A DNA stretch of 64,000 nt from Takakia lepidozioides. Its lineage: Eukaryota > Streptophyta > Takakiopsida > Takakiales > Takakiaceae. The translations under genes were made by a program, and so were the position numbers. The DNA lies in the NCBI GenBank assembly GCA_030704615.1, contig CM060733.1, forward strand, positions 12,772,001 through 12,836,000. Direction: 5' to 3'. Numbering within the stretch: the first letter of the stretch is position 1; each line of letters starts with the position of its first letter. Below are positions 61,740-64,000 of this stretch, one piece after another. The notes beneath the pieces were generated by a model. That model was not told the origin of the DNA. It searched no databases and saw nothing but the letters and a program-made list of their open reading frames with translations.

Positions 61740-64000
61740 ATGGAAGAGCAAGGCTCTTCACATAGTGAGGGTGGACTAGCAGGGCAACCCGAGACTAAGA
61801 GGCAGAGACGGGGAAAGACTGTAGTGGCGGATCCACTGGCTTCACGGATTCCGCATGATAATGTTTCCCAAGCTCATGGCCAGGAAGGGGCACAGCAGCA
61901 CAGAGAAATGCTATTACTGGAAGCAGGACCTTCGGAGAGGGAGGAGGAAGTTACTTCTGCATCACAACCATCACAGCCACCTGAACGACTTGTCACAAGG
62001 TCACAAGTTATCCATGCAGCTCAACCAGAAATAATTGATTTGGAAAGTGAAGGGTTAGATATTCCAACTACAGAACAGATAGTGGCAGAAATAGAGAAGG
62101 GGGACCTTCTCTATGAATATTCTGGTCTGGTCAAGGAGACAGAAATCCCAGAGGTGCAACAGTTGCCCAAGGGAAATCCTGAGGTGCATATAATACACAC
62201 ACCTGTGTCGGAGGTACCACAGGCGGAAGGTCATGACACTGTAGCACCGGTGATAGATGAAGTAGTTCAGGAAGAAAATCCGGTGGGACAATGGCCTGAA
62301 TGGTTAGTGAGACATCACACTGTTGAAGATCAGGAGGAACAGCAGCAACCTCACCATGATGACCCTCAACAGGCAATGCTGATGAGTTCCATAGGCAGGA
62401 CACTTAATTTGTTGGGGACTTATGTCAAATCCCATGTTCCAATTACCCAATTGACAGCCTTGAAAGAGGAACTCAGGAAGGAGTTTGAGGCTCGACTTGC
62501 CACTGAGTGTGCAAACAAGGTCGATGAAGAGGTCACTCTCAAGATGAAGCAGGACTTGGGAAATACAGAAATGGCTTTGCAATTGGCCAAGCAACAATTG
62601 ATTGAGGCAGGCCTCGCGCAAGACCAGTTGCACGAAGCACATAAGCAACAGCTATATCAAATGCAGGTGCAGCATGAAAGCAAGTTGCAAGAACTGAATG
62701 CACTACATACGGAGTTGCAGACAGTGCATAACAGGATGGCGATACAATGTGCTACATTCACAACTATGCTTGACCAATCTACAAAAGAAATAAACAGTCA
62801 AGCGGAAAAATGTACGAAGGCAGAAGAAGAGAATGTTGAGCAAATGAAGCTCATTGTAGATATGAAGAATACAATCTGTCGCAATGAAGATACTTTCAAG
62901 CAATACAGGCAGATTGAAGCTGATCAAGAGAAGCACATCGTGGAGTTGCAACAAACCATCATGGCCAATAGAAATGAAATCGCGGTCAATAACAAGGCTT
63001 GGAAGGAAGCCAATAATCTACTTGCTGCTTATGCGCAATTGGTTGAACCTCAGGCGAAGCGCATGGAGGCTTTACAACAGCAGTTGGAATTGTACAAGCT
63101 AAGAGAGGAGCAAACTCTCAGGGGAACCACAAGCAACTTGGTGGATAACAGCCTTATGCAGGTCTGGTTAGCACAAGGGCCAGTAGAGGGCAAAGCACCA
63201 CGGAAGCTCACCCAAAGCGAGATGAATGAGCTCAGGCTGCAGGTGCAGAACATTGCCACAACTACTATAGACAGTGTCTATAGTAGGATAGCAGAGTTAC
63301 AAGAGGATGTAGACGGACTCCAGACTCAAGTGGAAGACCTCACTTCAAACATCGACCAAAGAGTCTGTATCCCTCAGGAACAGCTAATGGCTTCTTATTT
63401 ACAAGCCAGAACTTTGGCTTTTCAGTCTTCACAGGAGGTGCAGGAGATGCCAATGATACAAGAGCCAGTACCACCACCACCACAACAAGTCACTGTACCA
63501 GTAGCTGAACCTGTGGTTACTACAACCACACCACAGCCACCACAGCAGGAGGTATGGGGCAATGCCGCTTTTAACCCACCTAAAACTCCAGCTGCAAGGG
63601 AGTACAGTAGGGCTATGATTATGCCCTTCAACCAAATTCCCATCATGTTGGATTTGGCTTGGAAAGAATTTAGTCCTCCGCAGTCATTCGCACATTACTA
63701 CCAAATCATGCGTATTTGGCTGCCAGTGGCAACTAGGACTAAGGTTCTTCCGAACAATCGACACATTGAAGATCATCACTTTGCACAATACTGGCACGAG
63801 GCAGGTACCATGTTGAGGGAATTGATTGCTTTCCAGGTTGTACATGGACTCATTTATACCAAGACCAAGGAGATAGCAAGTATTGTCATGGGGTGCGGGT
63901 TATACTACGCTGCTTGTTTTCTGGTACGTTACCACATTGAGCAACAAAAGATGCAAACACGCTTTCAAAGTTATTCCAGTGGAGATCATTGGGTATTACC
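61740..64000 (+). CDS. R2 post-pol ORF 2, coiled-coil protein (incomplete at right edge)
   Basis: ATG 61740 (M-E-E-Q-G-S-S-H) opens a frame with no stop to the window end, at least 753 codons. Residues 1-220 are acidic and disordered, with K-R-Q-R-R-G-K that may be a nuclear signal. Residues about 240-560 form long coiled coils (heptad-rich E, Q, L, K). A proline/glutamine stretch (P-V-P-P-P-P-Q-Q) near 63470 follows, then a more ordered, aromatic region (F-A-H-Y-Y-Q-I-M-R-I-W-L-P) to the edge with a hydrophobic segment near 63880-63930. It starts 16 bp after the previous ORF. Such a long intact ORF after pol is unusual. Function unknown; scaffold or particle assembly is a guess. Confidence 0.7.
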   Translation, partial: MEEQGSSHSEGGLAGQPETKRQRRGKTVVADPLASRIPHDNVSQAHGQEGAQQHREMLLLEAGPSEREEEVTSASQPSQPPERLVTRSQVIHAAQPEIIDLESEGLDIPTTEQIVAEIEKGDLLYEYSGLVKETEIPEVQQLPKGNPEVHIIHTPVSEVPQAEGHDTVAPVIDEVVQEENPVGQWPEWLVRHHTVEDQEEQQQPHHDDPQQAMLMSSIGRTLNLLGTYVKSHVPITQLTALKEELRKEFEARLATECANKVDEEVTLKMKQDLGNTEMALQLAKQQLIEAGLAQDQLHEAHKQQLYQMQVQHESKLQELNALHTELQTVHNRMAIQCATFTTMLDQSTKEINSQAEKCTKAEEENVEQMKLIVDMKNTICRNEDTFKQYRQIEADQEKHIVELQQTIMANRNEIAVNNKAWKEANNLLAAYAQLVEPQAKRMEALQQQLELYKLREEQTLRGTTSNLVDNSLMQVWLAQGPVEGKAPRKLTQSEMNELRLQVQNIATTTIDSVYSRIAELQEDVDGLQTQVEDLTSNIDQRVCIPQEQLMASYLQARTLAFQSSQEVQEMPMIQEPVPPPPQQVTVPVAEPVVTTTTPQPPQQEVWGNAAFNPPKTPAAREYSRAMIMPFNQIPIMLDLAWKEFSPPQSFAHYYQIMRIWLPVATRTKVLPNNRHIEDHHFAQYWHEAGTMLRELIAFQVVHGLIYTKTKEIASIVMGCGLYYAACFLVRYHIEQQKMQTRFQSYSSGDHWVL

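Larger units (their letters stand above)
52251..64000 (+). mobile_element. R2: Athila/Tat-like Ty3/gypsy retroelement with extra ORFs (runs off window)
   Basis: Starts TGTTAGAGG inside R1's 3' LTR. Order: LTR/leader, accessory ORF, gag, protease-RT-RNase H-integrase, then at least two more ORFs. The D-G-G-S protease motif, F-L-D-D in RT and long post-pol coding region fit the Athila/Tat side of plant Ty3/gypsy rather than chromoviruses. A broken relative is at 6199-10325 on the other strand. Confidence 0.8.

Overview
This is repeat-rich plant nuclear DNA, made almost entirely of mobile elements inserted into one another. The plant assignment rests on: Ty3/gypsy elements with plant-type chromodomain and Athila/Tat-like features, LTR elements whose primer-binding sites match initiator tRNA-Met, a tRNA-derived SINE, MULE-like transposases with SWIM zinc fingers, and a captured pentatricopeptide-repeat (PPR) fragment. 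A large-genome seed-free plant such as a fern is my best guess, but that is inference. No ordinary single-copy host gene is evident.

Layout. (1) 1-6198: LTR retroelement X on the minus strand, with a gag gene but no visible pol, and a degraded PPR fragment. It sits in (2) 6199-10325, a minus-strand, 5'-truncated copy (R2') of the retroelement that appears again at the right of the window. (3) 10326-17100: AT-rich DNA with tandem and diverged duplications and a (GA)n tract. (4) About 17.1-22.0 and 45.16-45.9 kb: two halves of a region (C) saturated with the word GGTCTG/CAGACC, carrying decayed exons and, in the right half, a Ulp1-like protease domain. (5) Between these halves lies element B (about 22.0-22.56 plus 37.02-45.16 kb), a decayed transposon. 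(6) Element A (22564-37017, 14.45 kb) is inserted inside B with an 8-bp target duplication. (7) 45926-52250: chromovirus-type Ty3/gypsy element R1. Its 3' LTR is cut short by (8) R2, starting at 52251 and running off the right edge, an Athila/Tat-like element with an extra ORF before gag and two further ORFs after pol.

The most interesting content is the A/B transposon family. Each element has two divergent genes. Rightward is a transposase with a GCM/WRKY-type zinc-binding region, an RNase H-fold DDE core with the MULE C-x2-H signature, and a C-terminal SWIM finger. Leftward is a multi-exon gene whose product carries an amino-methyltransferase of permuted (beta-class) order: a degenerate catalytic D-x-P-x motif first, then the AdoMet-binding motif. 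In A it also has a ParB/sulfiredoxin-like D-G-N-H-R motif. A is full of palindromes built on GGCGCC, in the divergent promoter region, in a methyltransferase-gene intron and next to the right end. B carries its own, different palindrome array built on CGCCGGCG. Together these suggest a transposon family that brought a bacterial- or phage-like ParB/DNA-methylase protein into a plant genome, with element-specific palindromes as candidate binding or modification sites. A insertion split B's methyltransferase gene exactly at a splice acceptor.
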